A stretch of 64,000 bases of DNA from Oreohelix idahoensis (GCA_024509875.1 JAMPIV010004915.1:248001-312000); one strand, 5' to 3'. Shown: positions 20,501-31,853, counted from the stretch's first letter. Notes: generated by a model not told the origin, from the sequence alone. Translations and numbers: made by a program.

Positions 20501-23340
20501 TTATGAATAGAGAACACAGTTATATGCTAGCAAAACTCAGCTGAGCTGCTGGCTCTAGTATGGCGTCCCTCTAAATCTTGCAATTAGCTTCTGGGAAATA
20601 CACCACTGAAGAATTACTGTGTCTACTACTGGACAATTTATGATGAATGGCAAAAATGCGCGTCTGAGCGCCGATAATATGTTTATCTGTGGCCAATCAC
20701 CGCCTTTCCCCCTTTTCAAATTCAAAACTCCTACCAAAAGTCAATTCAGTCATACCTTAGTCAAGTATGTATTATTGTCTGTTGGTCCGTCTGTCTCTAC
20801 TTGCGTTTTTTTCAAACACACTTGTTTATACATGCATTTCCTACACGAATTCTGCCTCTAGAGTTATTTTTAGCCACAACTTTCCCTAATGCCCCCTCTC
20901 TTTCATTCTAACTAGATTTTAGCTCTTGAGTCTCAAGGCCGCAATTTTTTGAAAATTAGTGACATGTTTTTGTTTCAATGCAGTCGTTCGCTGATATGAA
21001 CAACACAGTTTTTTGTCAATATCTTCATTATTATCTATCCGTCTGTATAAATGAAAGCATATTATTTCTCTGCTCAAGATGGGCCATCCGGCCAGCTAGG
21101 TTTTATATTCCTAACATTATTATTAAGAAAAAGTTACTTTTCAAGGTTAGTTATTTTTTTTAAATATGTTCGAGCATCTTCTGTAATGCGTTTGCCGCTG
21201 AATTCAAATAAAAGGACTAAGTATCGCAAAAGCATCCAAGAAATGACTGTTGCGTATAATAGCTAAGGTCCCTTTTGTCGATTTCTTTACCTTGTGTCAA
21301 CTTGGGGGACGTGAATTTTTTTCCTTTCCCCACCAATTGCGTCTTTTTAGCCTTGCTAGTTTCAAGCACGTGTTCAGTCATATTTTTCTTTTTGATCTTC
21401 GTTCTCATCCCGTCTACAAGGGTAAACGTTTTGCCTTCACGTCTAACAAGTTAATTTTCATGGCGGGTAGTGACCCGCGGCATGGGCGATCATGTCTTCT
21501 AGTAGCTTACGCATTATTTTTTATCCCTACATTTTATCCTTGGAGATATTTTAACGTTGTATCACGGTTAATTTTATCACAATATTATTGAGGGAAACTA
21601 TGTAAACGTACAGTGGCGTATCTGCCATAGGGACCTGAGGGGTGGTCACAGCAAGGTGGGAGTCATGAAAAATTAGGGGATGAATGCACCTGAAATGCAC
21701 GCGAGGCTGACCCCATACCCACGTATGAAATTAAATAAAAGAATAAGTGATCAGATGTAAAAGGCCAGGGTGTCCTTTTGTTGCAGAGGTTTCGTTTCCT
21801 GTTGCCAGCTGGTGACAGGAAACCTGAGGAGTGACGATAACGCCAAGAAGTCTCCTACACTTTACGTATGCTGTCAAGAGATAACAGCAGGAGCTTGGGC
21901 GTGTGACGTGATATCGATATTTCTGCAACTACACAATATCTTATCTTTCAACAAGAAACCCCAGGTGATATGTTAAGGACCTGGGTACATCTGACAGTTT
22001 CGGTTTAAATAAACCTTGGTTTTTCAAGTCATACTCAGGACTTTTGTGGGTTATGATGACATTACAGCCCCTCATACACAGTGACTCTCCCTCTTAGAAG
22101 AATATAGTGTAAACTGTGAACATTCCAACAGGAAAGACATATATGAACTTTGTAGTTATTTGGGCAGATTGTCCACACAATTTTAGTTAATCTTTTATGT
22201 AAACTATCTTGTCCTCATTTTCAAAGACCTGTCCAAACGATATGACTGGACAGGCAAAATAAATTGTAAAAAAAAAAATTAATTTAAAGAAAAACTTAAC
22301 CACAGGTTTTATTCACTTCCTCATAGAAACTTAAAGCGTTTTTGTGTTGTGTACCATCATTTCATTTCTCCCCTAGACACTAGGTACATCATACACCAGA
22401 CACTAGAGCCAAAATAGTGACCGTGTGAGATCTAGGGAGGTAGCGTTAGGTTCCCTGCACATAATTCATCATCATCATTTATAGAGTCAGGGGCCTACAT
22501 GTGCTTGACCTCACACGGATTTCATTCTTTTAGGATACCATCATAACCTCCCCAGCAAAATCTAACTTTGCTACAAATGGCAAGCTCTGATAAACCATTT
22601 TCTACTAGGTGTTTCCTTTCAGCCGATAGCATTTTCTTCTCTTGCTCGTTTGTCAGCAACTTTTTCTTTAATTATTAAAAATGTATTGACAATCAATAAA
22701 TGACAACAAAAAGGCAGACAGAAAATGATTTAGTAATAACAGATATCATCATCTCCGGCATTATCATTTGTCAGTTGATCAATTTCCAGCTCTGCTTTCC
22801 CATTGCTCCAAGCTCTGTATTCTCTGCCAAGGCTGATGATGACCTGTTAGTACGTCGTCAAGTTCTCGCTTGACTTACTCCACTCTTCCCCCTTGAATAT
22901 GTTTTCAACTGTGGTCACTAGTCGAATAGTTGACTCAGCCTGCGTCATGCATGGCATCCCCCTCTTTATTCTTGCTCCCTTGGTGTCTGCTATGTTCCTG
23001 TGTAGGGGGTGTCTTTTATCTGTGGTTACTCACATATAGGCTTTTACCTAAGTTTCAGTTAGCCACCATAAGGCTGCAGTAGCTGCCTCAATCAATATCA
23101 ATCCGTTTTGTTTTGTTTTTTTCACTGCCCATGGAACAGAGGTCTGCAACTCTTGTTTGCCACCGATCATCTTGTCAACTCAACCTGGTGCTCCTTTCTT
23201 GGGTGTTGCAGTTTCTGTAATAATTTTTTTCCGGACTAAGGTCATCGGTCTTAATTTAATCCCATAATGGGGATGGCAAACTCATCATGTAAAAATGTTA
23301 AACGAATTGCACAGAAACAATGGCTGCATCAGCATGTGAA
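17561..23340. other. Long non-coding stretch with a few repeat relics
   Basis: No gene is supported; ORFs here are short and lack domains. Notable spots are an imperfect inverted repeat at 18639-18742, a (CA)n stretch near 19448, an orphan hAT-like terminus CAGTGGCGTATC at about 21611, and a TGTAA..TTACA bounded segment (21755-22066) with an AAATAAA that may be a solo LTR but has no TSD. Confidence 0.4.
18639..18742. repeat. Imperfect inverted repeat
   Basis: ACTGGCCAATCGACTACCAGA on the left (18639-18659) is matched in reverse complement on the right by TCTGGTAGTCG and CGATTGGCCAGT (18712-18742), the right arm being split by about 10 extra bases. It could be a small hairpin MITE or a decayed one; no TSD was found. 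Confidence 0.4.
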
Positions 23341-23342
23341 GG

Positions 23343-24282
23343 GTTTGGTGCAGGCTATGAATGGTTGGTGCAGGCTGTGGATGGTTTGGTGCAGGCTGTG
23401 AATGGATGGTGCAGGCTGTGAATGGTTGTTGCAAGCTGGGAATGGTTGGTGCAGGCTGTGAATGGTTGGTGCAGGCTGTGAATGATTTGGTGCAAGCTGT
23501 GAATGATTTGGTGCAGGCTGTGAATGGTTGGTGCAGGCTGTGAATGGTTGGTGCAGGATGTGAGGGGTTGGTGCAGGCTGTGAGTGGTTTGTGCAGCTGT
23601 GAATGGTTGGTGCAGGCTGTGAAGAGATGGTGCAGGCTGTGAATGGTTTGGTGCAGGCTGTGAATGGTTGGTGCAGGCTGTGATTGATTTGGTGCAGGAT
23701 GTGAATGGTTGGTGCAAGCTGTGAATGGTTGGTGCAGGCTGTGAGTGGTTGGTGCAGGCTGTGAGTGGTTGGTGCAGGCTGTGAGTGGTTGGTGCAGGCT
23801 GTGAATGTTTTGGTGCAGGCTGTGAATGATTTGGTGCAGGATGTGAGTGGTTTGGTGCAGGCTGTGAATGGTTGGTGCAGGCTGTGAGTGGTTGGTGCAG
23901 GCTGTGAGTGGTTGGTGCAGGCTGTGAGTGGTTGGTGCAGGCTGTGAGTGGTTGGTGCAGGCTGTGAGTGGTTGGTGTAGGCTGTGAGTGGTTGGTGCAG
24001 GCTGTGAGTGGTTGGTGCAGGCTGTGAGTGGTTGATGCAGGCTGTGAGTGGTTGGTGCTGGCTGTGAGTGGTTGGTGCAGGCTGTGAGTGGTTGGTGCAG
24101 GCTGTGAGTGGTTGGTGCAGGATGTGAGTGGTTGGTGCAGGATGTGAGTGGTTGGTGCAGGATGTGAGTGGTTGGTGTAGGCTGAGTGGTTGGTGCAGGC
24201 TGTGAATGGTTGGTGTAGGCTGTGAGTGGTTTGGTGCAGGCTGTGAGTGGTTGGTGCAGGCTGTGAGTGGTTGGTGTAGGCT
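23343..24282. repeat. Minisatellite, 20/21-bp unit
   Basis: About 45 tandem copies of GTTGGTGCAGGCTGTGAGTG with an optional extra T and A/G variants. The minus strand is open for 311 codons with a 20-residue period (60 bp = three units), only because the unit has no stop in that frame; it is not a gene. Confidence 0.95.
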
Positions 24283-24532
24283 TCCTGCAAGGGTACCAGC
24301 TATAGTGGTGGTCCCATGTTCAGTAAGAAGTACGGTACAAAAAACAAAATGAATACTAGAAGCAGGTGTACCCTCTCATTCACACCTCTCAGCCATGACC
24401 TGTTTGGTTTGATAGAACCTGCAGAGAGCACACTGACTTGCCGAATTAGCTCATGATATAATTAAAGAACAAATGTCACCCTCACCACCTCAAGGTGGGG
24501 TACACGGGACAGGTCCATGATATTATTTAGTG

Positions 24533-25085
24533 TGCACATTAGTGAGGTCAGTAATTTAGTGTGCACATTAGTGAGGTCAGTAATTTAGTGTGCACATTAG
24601 TGAGGTCAGTAATTTAGTGTGCACATTAGTGAGGTCAGTAATTTAGTGTGCGCATTAGTGAGGTCAGTAATTTAGTGTGCACATTAGTGAGGTCAGTAAT
24701 TTAGTGTGCACATTAGTGAGGTCAGTAATTTAGTGTGCACATTAGTGAGGTCAGTAATTTAGTGTGCACATTAGTGAGGTCAGTAATTTAGTGTGCACAT
24801 TAGTGAGGTCAGTAATTTAGTGTGCACGTTAGTGAGGTCAGTAATTTAGTGTGCGCATTAGTGAGGTCAGTAAGTGTGCACATTAGTGAGGTGTTTCCCA
24901 AATTAGTGTGTACACATAAACGAAAGTGGAGGGGGTACAGTAATTTAGTGTTTTTATTATGTTGATCAGTAATTTAGTGTGCACATTAGTGAGGTCAGTA
25001 ATTTAGTGTGCACATTAGTGAGGTCAGTAATTTAGTGTGCACATTAGTGAGGTCGGTAATTTAGTGTGCACATTAGTGAGGTCAG
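24533..25085. repeat. Minisatellite, 29-bp unit, with an internal chimeric unit
   Basis: Tandem copies of a 29-bp unit beginning TTTAGTGTGCACATTAGTG and ending AGGTCAGTAA. Between about 24889 and 24968 the array is interrupted by a shortened copy of the sequence that lies just right of the array (25099-25190: TGTTTCCCAAATTA, AACGAAAGTGG, GGGGGTACA, TTTTTATTATG). Confidence 0.9.
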
Positions 25086-25189
25086 TTAAGGTCTTAGGCC
25101 GTGTTTCCCAAATTATGGTACATGGGCCTCCAAGGATAAACGAAAGTGGTTTAAGGGGGTACACGGCAGAATTTTTTTATTATGTTTAT

Positions 25190-26895
25190 CATTCTTTTTT
25201 TTTTTTTAGTTGTAGAAAACGATTCATTAAAATCTAACATAGGAGGATGGTGTACTGTTGAAACACAATCATTCTGAATAACCAGCTCTAAAGGTCTAAG
25301 ATATCTTCTGCTCTTCCCCGCTCCATATTTGTGTAAAGCCAAACTTGCTGTGGTGGGTGACATTTTTTTTAATAAACAACAACAAAACCATCCTAATGAC
25401 GTACAGCCCTATCTTCAAAGATCGACTCAGATATCCCAGCACCAATGTTTGACCACAAGCGGTTCCATCCCTCACATTAACCAGTTTGTCTTCACCTGAA
25501 AATTTTAAAAACAAATTACAGTGCAGTCTGGGTAAGCAGAAGTTGATAATACTAAAATACTTTTACTTATCAGAAATTTGCTCAAAGATGAACATTTACG
25601 GTCAGAATAAGAAGTATAACATAAAGTCATTATTTTAACTAGATACACGTTTTTCAATTTTTAATTTATATTTCTGCATATGCTCCAGTTTTCAAAAGCA
25701 GCGTAGCGTCAAGTTGTTTGCTAGTATCACAGTTGCAAATATAGAAACATCCGAAAGTCTAATGTCCTGCCTCATCATGTACTAATTCAGAGTAAAACAT
25801 GATTGTTAGAAAATCTGCATTATCAGAGATATTATCAGTGGCGTAACTAGGGTTGATGGCGCCCAGGACAAATAACAAAATGGCACCCCTTTAAAACTTC
25901 TTTAAAATTCTGGCTGAATTCTTATATTTGAAATCAAACTGGTTACTCGTTATAATACCGGTTACAAAATTAAAGAAACAAAATACACTTTTACTGTAAA
26001 AATGAAACTTATATTGTTGATAATATATTTATATAATTGCAACCAAATACTTATTTCTCACTTTGTCAATAGCCTACCTGTGCCCGTGGTGAAATAAGCA
26101 CTGCGTTAAAATGAAGTAAGTTATTGTTCAAGCTTCTCACAAGGGGTTACTAACATCGCCAGAGATGTTAAATCTTGGAGATTTTCTTCTTTCCCAGGTC
26201 CTTTATTACTCAATCGCAGGTCACACCAATTCAGTTTTAGATGCAGAGGAAAACTTCAAACTTATACAATGGAGAAATGCGTGCAGTTTCCAATCAACAA
26301 TTTATTTAAATAGGTTAACAGCAAAAATCCAATGGCATCAATTAATCATTCTTATGGTTATACAATACAGTGGTTTATCTACCACTCCAGTACGTTTGTT
26401 CTTCATATAAATTTGTACACCTTGATAGAAGATATCCGCATCAATATATCTCAATCCTGAGATCTCTTGCAAATATTTATACATTGAGGCTGGTACCTCA
26501 ATCAGTAACTTCATATTGAGATCTTTTAGGTTAATCAAAATTTCTATTCGAGCGAGATTTTACATACCTTGTAAAGTGTTAAAGAGATGACAATTCTCTT
26601 TAACTAAAAAGATTACTTGAGTATCTCTGCGTGTCTGTTAGTACTCTTCTAACAAAGTTGTAGGGCTTCATAACCTAAAACAGCATGGTCCGCTGTACGT
26701 TTACTCTACGTAGTAATTTGCGATACTGCTTGAAACTGATGCAACCGTTTCTTTTATAGTCCTATATTGGTGCGGTGCCGTTGCTAGGCGATTCCCGCCA
26801 AAACCTATTGACGTTACTAGTTGCCAAGTGAAACCGCTACCTACTTATCATAATTATATACATATCAATTAGGTGACGTCAAGGGTTCACGCTAG
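25190..26895. other. Non-coding; one orphan hAT-like end
   Basis: No gene seen. CAGTGGCGTAACTAGGG at 25837 resembles the terminal inverted repeat of hAT transposons; its partner end was not found in the window. Confidence 0.4.
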
Positions 26896-26899
26896 TTAA

Positions 26900-27185
26900 C
26901 TCTTTCAGTCCCAAGCAAAAAGGTGGGTTTGGCCCAAACAAAAATGGCCATACCAGTATGTTTTTATTGTTTTTGTTTGGAAATAATTTTATTTAAATGT
27001 TCGTATTCATAAATAACAAAAGTCCATAATGGATGGCTATACTTTAAGAAAATAGCGTTTTTGAGTTGTCAAAATTAGAAAACAGCCCTAGAAAGGATCA
27101 AGAGATACGAAAGCCAGTATACTGTTGATTGGGCCAAATGGGTCTAGCGGGAAGTACAGTATACTGGCTCTTGGGGCTTAAAGAG
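26900..27185. mobile_element. MITE, 286 bp, piggyBac-like, flanked by TTAA
   Basis: Both ends abut TTAA (26896-26899 and 27186-27189). The termini are imperfect inverted repeats: CTCTTTCAGTCCCAAG on the left, and CTCTTTAAGCCCCAAG as the reverse complement of the right. Subterminal GGCCCAAA and GGGCCAAA phrases are also inverted. TTAA duplication is the hallmark of piggyBac elements. No coding capacity, so non-autonomous. Confidence 0.75.
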
Positions 27186-27189
27186 TTAA

Positions 27190-27912
27190 GGGAAATCAGC
27201 AACCCAAATGTTTTAGCCTTTGATTTCTATTCTAAATGTTTATGATAAATCATATTCTACTTTTATTATGCTAACGTGAGTTAGTAGCGTTAGCGTAGAC
27301 CATCCGGTCACATACGTCCCGGCGCCAGAAAATTGTATCCTAACAGGAGACAATTTCCCAATACTATCCATAACATGAACGCAGTTTCATAATCCAGATA
27401 TACCAGGTTCGAAACCTGCTGCAGGCGGTTTGGAAGCAGATCGCTTTGTGTGGATTTTTAACAATGGTATAAGCGCCGTACCGTTCAGAAAGCAATGGCA
27501 AACTACTGAATGAAAAAAATTGCCTAGAAAAATCATAAACAGCCAATAAAAGCTGGGGTTGATTGCCACGTCCTGTAAAGGATAAGCAACTAACTTTTTT
27601 TATCCATTACAAATCACTAAATTAATAGACACAATAATATTATTCCGACAAGAAGTCATACAATAACAATTTGTAACTCCTCAATATCATAAGAACGTTC
27701 GCAAATAGCTTAACTATGTCAACCGTCAAAATCTAATATGTTCATCATGTGTATTATCAACCATCATGTCATCTCTAATTCACCGAAATGGAATAGTAGG
27801 ATAGAGTGATGACAATACAGGGCCCTAACAGTCAAGGGGGGGGGGGGAAGAACAGTCATGGGTATTAGTTCCTGTCGATTCTGCTGTGGCTGGTCTTTTG
27901 TGTTAGTGGTCA
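27190..27912. other. Non-coding between MITE and envelope gene
   Basis: A B-box-like GGTTCGAAACC at about 27407 might mark a decayed SINE but no A box is seen. A G13 run lies at about 27837-27849. No gene. Confidence 0.35.
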
Positions 27913-30158
27913 CTATATCTGGTAATCTTTCTGTTCTGCTGTATTACTTAATCGTGTACAATACTTCCAGTACTTGTAAAGTAGGAAGCTGAGTATTCCT
28001 AACAAACTTATGCCTAGCACAGGAGTATACCATACAAAATTTCTGTGACTTCTCGATGAGGCAGGGATCTGAACCAAGTCCTATTGTCGGATGAGGTCAG
28101 ACATGTCAACAGATCCAACTGGGGGTAAATATGGTGGAAAAGTGAAGTTTCTCATCTGATGGAGGTGTGTAATAAGAGGTTTCCATACAAGAGTCTCAGA
28201 GAAGTTGAATTGGGTAGCAATGGGAACTGATGAAAGGTTACGGGGAAGTATCGATGAGAAAGAAAATGGGGTGTCTATGTGAAAGGAGTTTCCAGATATG
28301 GAGTAAGTGGGAGATAAATGAAGTATGTGAACAGGTGAAACAATAGAGATGGAAGTATATACGGAAGTATTATTACTGAAACATCTCTGGGATAATGTGA
28401 TAGGAGTAAGCGTAGTCAGTAACCAAGTCATGGGGTTTACGTTATATACACTTGGGAAGGTAGAAGTGAATAATATCCTCCGATGACATAGTGTGTGCGT
28501 TAAATCAGCATCACCATAAAATATTGACATAATACATGAATGAGCACTTTTAACAATATAAAACGGTCTTTGAATTTTACAAAATGCAAAAGGGTTTCTA
28601 ATACATTGGTCATAATTTGATTCTGAGATCATAGTGAAACGTGTCTTTGCATCATTAATTGCTAGAGCATAATCTTGGTTATCATACATAGCATAGGATG
28701 AGTGTTCGAGGGTGTTGTATATGCGATGTGTGATGGAAACGGTGTGGGTACATTGTGTATTCGGTACAAATGGTATACTTCGTCAACTATAATCAATGGC
28801 AAGGCAACAAAGACTAATAACTCATCTTGGGTTAAAATTATATCCACTGGTAAAATATAGTGTGTTAAAAATTTTCGCGCGTCTATGTCCGGTGTTCTTA
28901 GGTTGTGTGGAAGGAGTATAGTTAACTGTGTGAAAATGGTCTGTAAGTCTACTGGTGGAAGTAATGTAGGTGGTAGATTATGTAACCGAAGTAAATTAAC
29001 TTGATTTTCCAGTGTAGTAACCACGTGAGAAACATGAACCAAAACATCTCTTGTCTTGTCTAATGCAGTGAGCATATAAAAATATAATGACATAAAAGTA
29101 TCAATCCTGTTGGTGGTATTCTGTAGTTCCACAACAGTGTCAATGGAAAAATTCGCTACTTGTGTAATGAGTCCATGTAGCTGGTTAATCTTGTCTCTAT
29201 TGGATTTCACTACTGTCATTGTGTTATTCACAATGGTTATGCTTCTGGTAACACATGCTTCCCTTCAAAGTATGTATACGCTGCTTAGACAGCGCAGACT
29301 TCGCTGGCTTGGCCATGTTCGCCGCATGGAAGATGGTCGCATCCCAAAAGATATCTTCTACGGACAATTAGCAGATGGCAAGAGAACAGTTGGGCGACCA
29401 CAGCTGAGGTTCAAAGATGTGTGCAAGAGAGATATTAGGGCACTGGATATGGATCCAGCAACATGGGAGGATGAAGCTGCCGATCGCACTAAGTGGCGAT
29501 GCTATTTACGGCGCCACCTCAGATTGGGCGAAGAGAGGCTCACACAACAAGCAGAGGAGGGGAGAAAACGTCGAAAGGAGCACCAGGAAAATAAGCAGCT
29601 GAGGGCTGTCACCTCAGGGGCGCATTCCCATAGTCAGTTATGACTGAAGGGGCTATTACAACACATGCTTCATCACTTGTTGATTGTCAGATAAAGTTTT
29701 TAGATTTCTGCTAAGGTCATCCGTGTAGTCATCGGTGGAAGTACCGAACAAATATTGCAGAGCGGTCCCAACGAAAAGCAATATCGCTCTTCTAGGTCTG
29801 GATGTGCTATGTAGGTCTTCGAAAGTCTTCTGTATATTGAACAGCACATGTTGTAAGAGTCTACTTCTCGTTTCAGCGTAAACAGTAAGTCAATGTAAGG
29901 CTGCCTCTGTATCTTCACATAGGAGGTAATGTGCGACATAATAAACTGTCGAAGGGCACGGAATATTCTCGCCATCTCTGCGAAATCGGACTTCAATGGG
30001 TGTAGAGAAGTCACAAGTGTTATCGTCCATCGGGAAGAAGAATCTGAAATATCCTTTACATGTTCAAAGATTGTAGCGTCTCTCCAGATAAGGTCGTTGT
30101 CTGCGTTAGCTGCTGATAAGGTTGTAAACCACAACGTGAGAATGAGGAGAAAGCTCAT
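27913..30158 (-). pseudogene. Baculovirus F/errantivirus-type envelope gene, broken
   Basis: An ATG at 30158 starts a hydrophobic signal peptide (LLILTLWFTTLSA). At about 29790-29780 a furin-type RPRR is followed by a hydrophobic fusion-peptide-like segment with the FVG...LFGT pattern of baculovirus F and insect errantivirus envelopes. A helical, heptad-like region follows (29230-28900), then an ectodomain remnant, then a hydrophobic membrane anchor (about 28020-27960) with a short cytoplasmic tail ending at 27913. Breaks seen: a frame change between the N-terminal part and the cleavage region (29850-29700), a LINE inserted at 29262-29659, a frame change near 28680, and an in-frame TAG (28081-28083) just before the anchor. 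It would have been a membrane fusion glycoprotein. No gag or pol accompanies it. Confidence 0.8.
29262..29659 (+). mobile_element. 5'-truncated LINE inserted in the envelope gene, 12-bp TSD
   Basis: AACACATGCTTC occurs on both sides (29250-29261 and 29660-29671). The insert encodes the very C-terminus of a LINE ORF2 (RLRWLGHVRRMEDGRIPKD, GRPQLRFKDVCKRD, then TKWR) and ends TGACTGAAGGGGCTATTAC. The same 3' end is seen at 50521-50541, so both belong to one family. Only ~400 bp were copied. Confidence 0.92.
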
Positions 30159-30759
30159 TCATCAACAGAAAGAAAAATTGTTTAAAGTTTCTCTAAGAGT
30201 AGCTTGGCCAGTTCTACACTCCAGCTGGGATAGCGATGATGAAAGACCTTTACAAGCAACGAGAAGCAACATAACCCATCATAGTCAGAGCCCTACAGCA
30301 AAGCATATAAACATTAAAACATCGCAACCTTCTGATGACACACACAGAAACAAGAACATTATCGATGCGCCTTTGGCACCTTATGAATCAGAACTTGAGA
30401 CAACAGAACGAGAAGAAAGCGACATCGATTGCATGGATGATACTACCAACACCGAGATACGTATAGCCACCAAGCGCCCTTACCATCCTTCATCACCAGA
30501 TTCACCGCCACGAGCAAAGCTGTTACATCTACCGCAAGAGCATGTACGAGCCAGATTCAAAAGACATCATCGCCAAGTTCATAAACCGATGCCGGTTTTA
30601 CAACATCATACAAATATTCACTCGCCCCCTTTCTCCTGCAGAGCGACTATAAACACGATAGCACAATCGATACCAACTTTGTCACAGTACGACAGTCGCC
30701 TCTCCAGTAGAGAAATTACACTGTTAGAGCTTGCAAAAGAAATCTCGAAATTATTGTAA
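30142..30759 (+). CDS. Accessory ORF B: relative of ORF A, divergent from envelope gene
   Basis: The frame is open from before 29929 to the TAA at 30757-30759; the ATG at 30142 is chosen because upstream codons are antisense to the envelope. It overlaps the envelope start by 17 bp, head to head. The protein has an acidic middle (ELETTEREESDIDCMDD), then a block matching ORF A at identical spacing (KRPY, SPDSP, Q-x-HVR, a basic cluster, HKP) and the C-terminus SQYDSRLSSREITLLELAKE. No known domain recognised. The conservation of two blocks between ORF A and ORF B argues that both encode real proteins. Function unknown; it could be a regulatory or RNA-binding retroelement protein. Confidence 0.55.
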   Translation: MRRKLIHQQKEKLFKVSLRVAWPVLHSSWDSDDERPLQATRSNITHHSQSPTAKHINIKTSQPSDDTHRNKNIIDAPLAPYESELETTEREESDIDCMDDTTNTEIRIATKRPYHPSSPDSPPRAKLLHLPQEHVRARFKRHHRQVHKPMPVLQHHTNIHSPPFSCRATINTIAQSIPTLSQYDSRLSSREITLLELAKEISKLL

Positions 30760-30768
30760 TCATCGTAA

Positions 30769-30849
30769 AGTACTCTCCCAGTTAGAGTACTAATTCGCAG
30801 CACTCACCCAGCAATAGTGCTTATAGGTACTCTAATCAACATAGTACCT
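30769..30849 (+). terminator. Three consecutive hairpins just downstream of ORF B
   Basis: AGTACTCT/AGAGTACT (30769-30791, perfect 8-bp stem), AGCACT/AGTGCT (30799-30821) and AGGTACT/AGTACCT (30825-30849) follow the stop codon within 90 bp. They do not have the histone-type loop but repeat the layout of tandem hairpins at the end of the plus-strand ORF at 8629. A 3'-end-forming or RNA-stability role is inference. Confidence 0.45.
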
Positions 30850-31630
30850 AAAACTAAGTCACCTTATTAAGTCTTTCTGTGCTTAAGTTAGTTGATGTTG
30901 ATATTCGTGTGAACATTTAGATACTTACAATACTCAGTAACTTTTTTTTAAAGTACGAGAGAATAGAACCCTGAAAAAAAGAAAAAAAGAAAGAGACAGA
31001 AAAAAAAAATTAGACTTTAATCTAGAGAAACACAGAGTCCTGACTATATACATTTGTTCCATGTAAACTCACAGAGCTTGCCAGTGTTTGTCCCAAGGTA
31101 TAGGATTCGGCACACCAGAGGATCAAGACTGATAATTATTGTTAGATTAAATAGCATTATAGTCATATTTGTTTTATTAACGTATGGATTCCATGTATAT
31201 CCACATTTTGAATTGAGAAAAAAAAAAGGAGAGAGAAATGAATAGAAAAGAGGAGATATGCAACAGATACAGCCAAGTCATAACAGAGTAAGAAGTTTCT
31301 CTTACCCATATACAGGTAACAAAGAGTGCACATGATGCACTGATGATGAACATTCCCACGACACATGTCCTTTCACCTTTTCATCACCTTCACTTTCACT
31401 AAAATCAAAGTGATCACTTGGTCTTTTATTCAATATTCAACCACATTGTGTGCCAACTTTTATTTCATTTCGTCCATGAAATCACGCACAGTGCCTATAA
31501 AGTGTTGCACACTTACTTTTTTCCTCAGGGTATACTTGCTACAAAACACACTTAGCACCCGGGGCGGATCCTACATTTTGCCAAATATTTTAAGGGCGCC
31601 CCTGCTAATCTCAACAGATTTTATCCAGCT
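30850..31630. other. Non-coding
   Basis: A-rich tract with AAAAGAAA phrases at 30940-31020; no gene or repeat family identified. Confidence 0.4.
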
Positions 31631-31641
31631 ATGGGTGAAAT

Positions 31642-31853
31642 ACCAACGGGCTGATCACCCGTTTGCCAGTCACTTCGATTACGGAAACAACAGCAAATGG
31701 ATTGATTTGCCGTTGCCCTAAAGACGCCAATAGGCGTGATGGGAAACAATGGCAAAGAAAGCCTATCTGCTGTTGCCCTAAGACGCCACTAGGCGTAATG
31801 GCCACTGACTGCTTTGACGGTAGGTGGCTAAGGACGGAAGAAGAAGAAGAAGA
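31642..31853 (+). mobile_element. LINE 3'-end fragment with (GAA)n tail and 11-bp TSD
   Basis: ATGGGTGAAAT flanks it (31631-31641 and 31854-31864). The 3' part (GACGCCACTAGGCGTAATGG..GACTGCTTTGACGG, then GAAGAAGAA) matches the 3' ends of the LINEs at 38750-39552 and 56108-56316. The ~65-bp segment GTTGCCCTAAGACGCC..AGGCGT is duplicated within it (about 31711 and 31771). Confidence 0.85.

Noticed and set aside
21755..22066. Solo LTR with TGTAA..TTACA ends
   Set aside because: The flanks (CAGA and GCCC) are not a duplication and no second copy is in the window; kept only as a remark.
23355..24290. 311-codon minus-strand ORF of HSLHQPLTACTNHSQPAPTT repeats
   Set aside because: It is a 20-bp minisatellite read in the only stop-free frame; no start context, domain or non-repeat part.
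27360..27600. Decayed SINE with B box GGTTCGAAACC
   Set aside because: No A box, TSD or second copy found; not enough to call.
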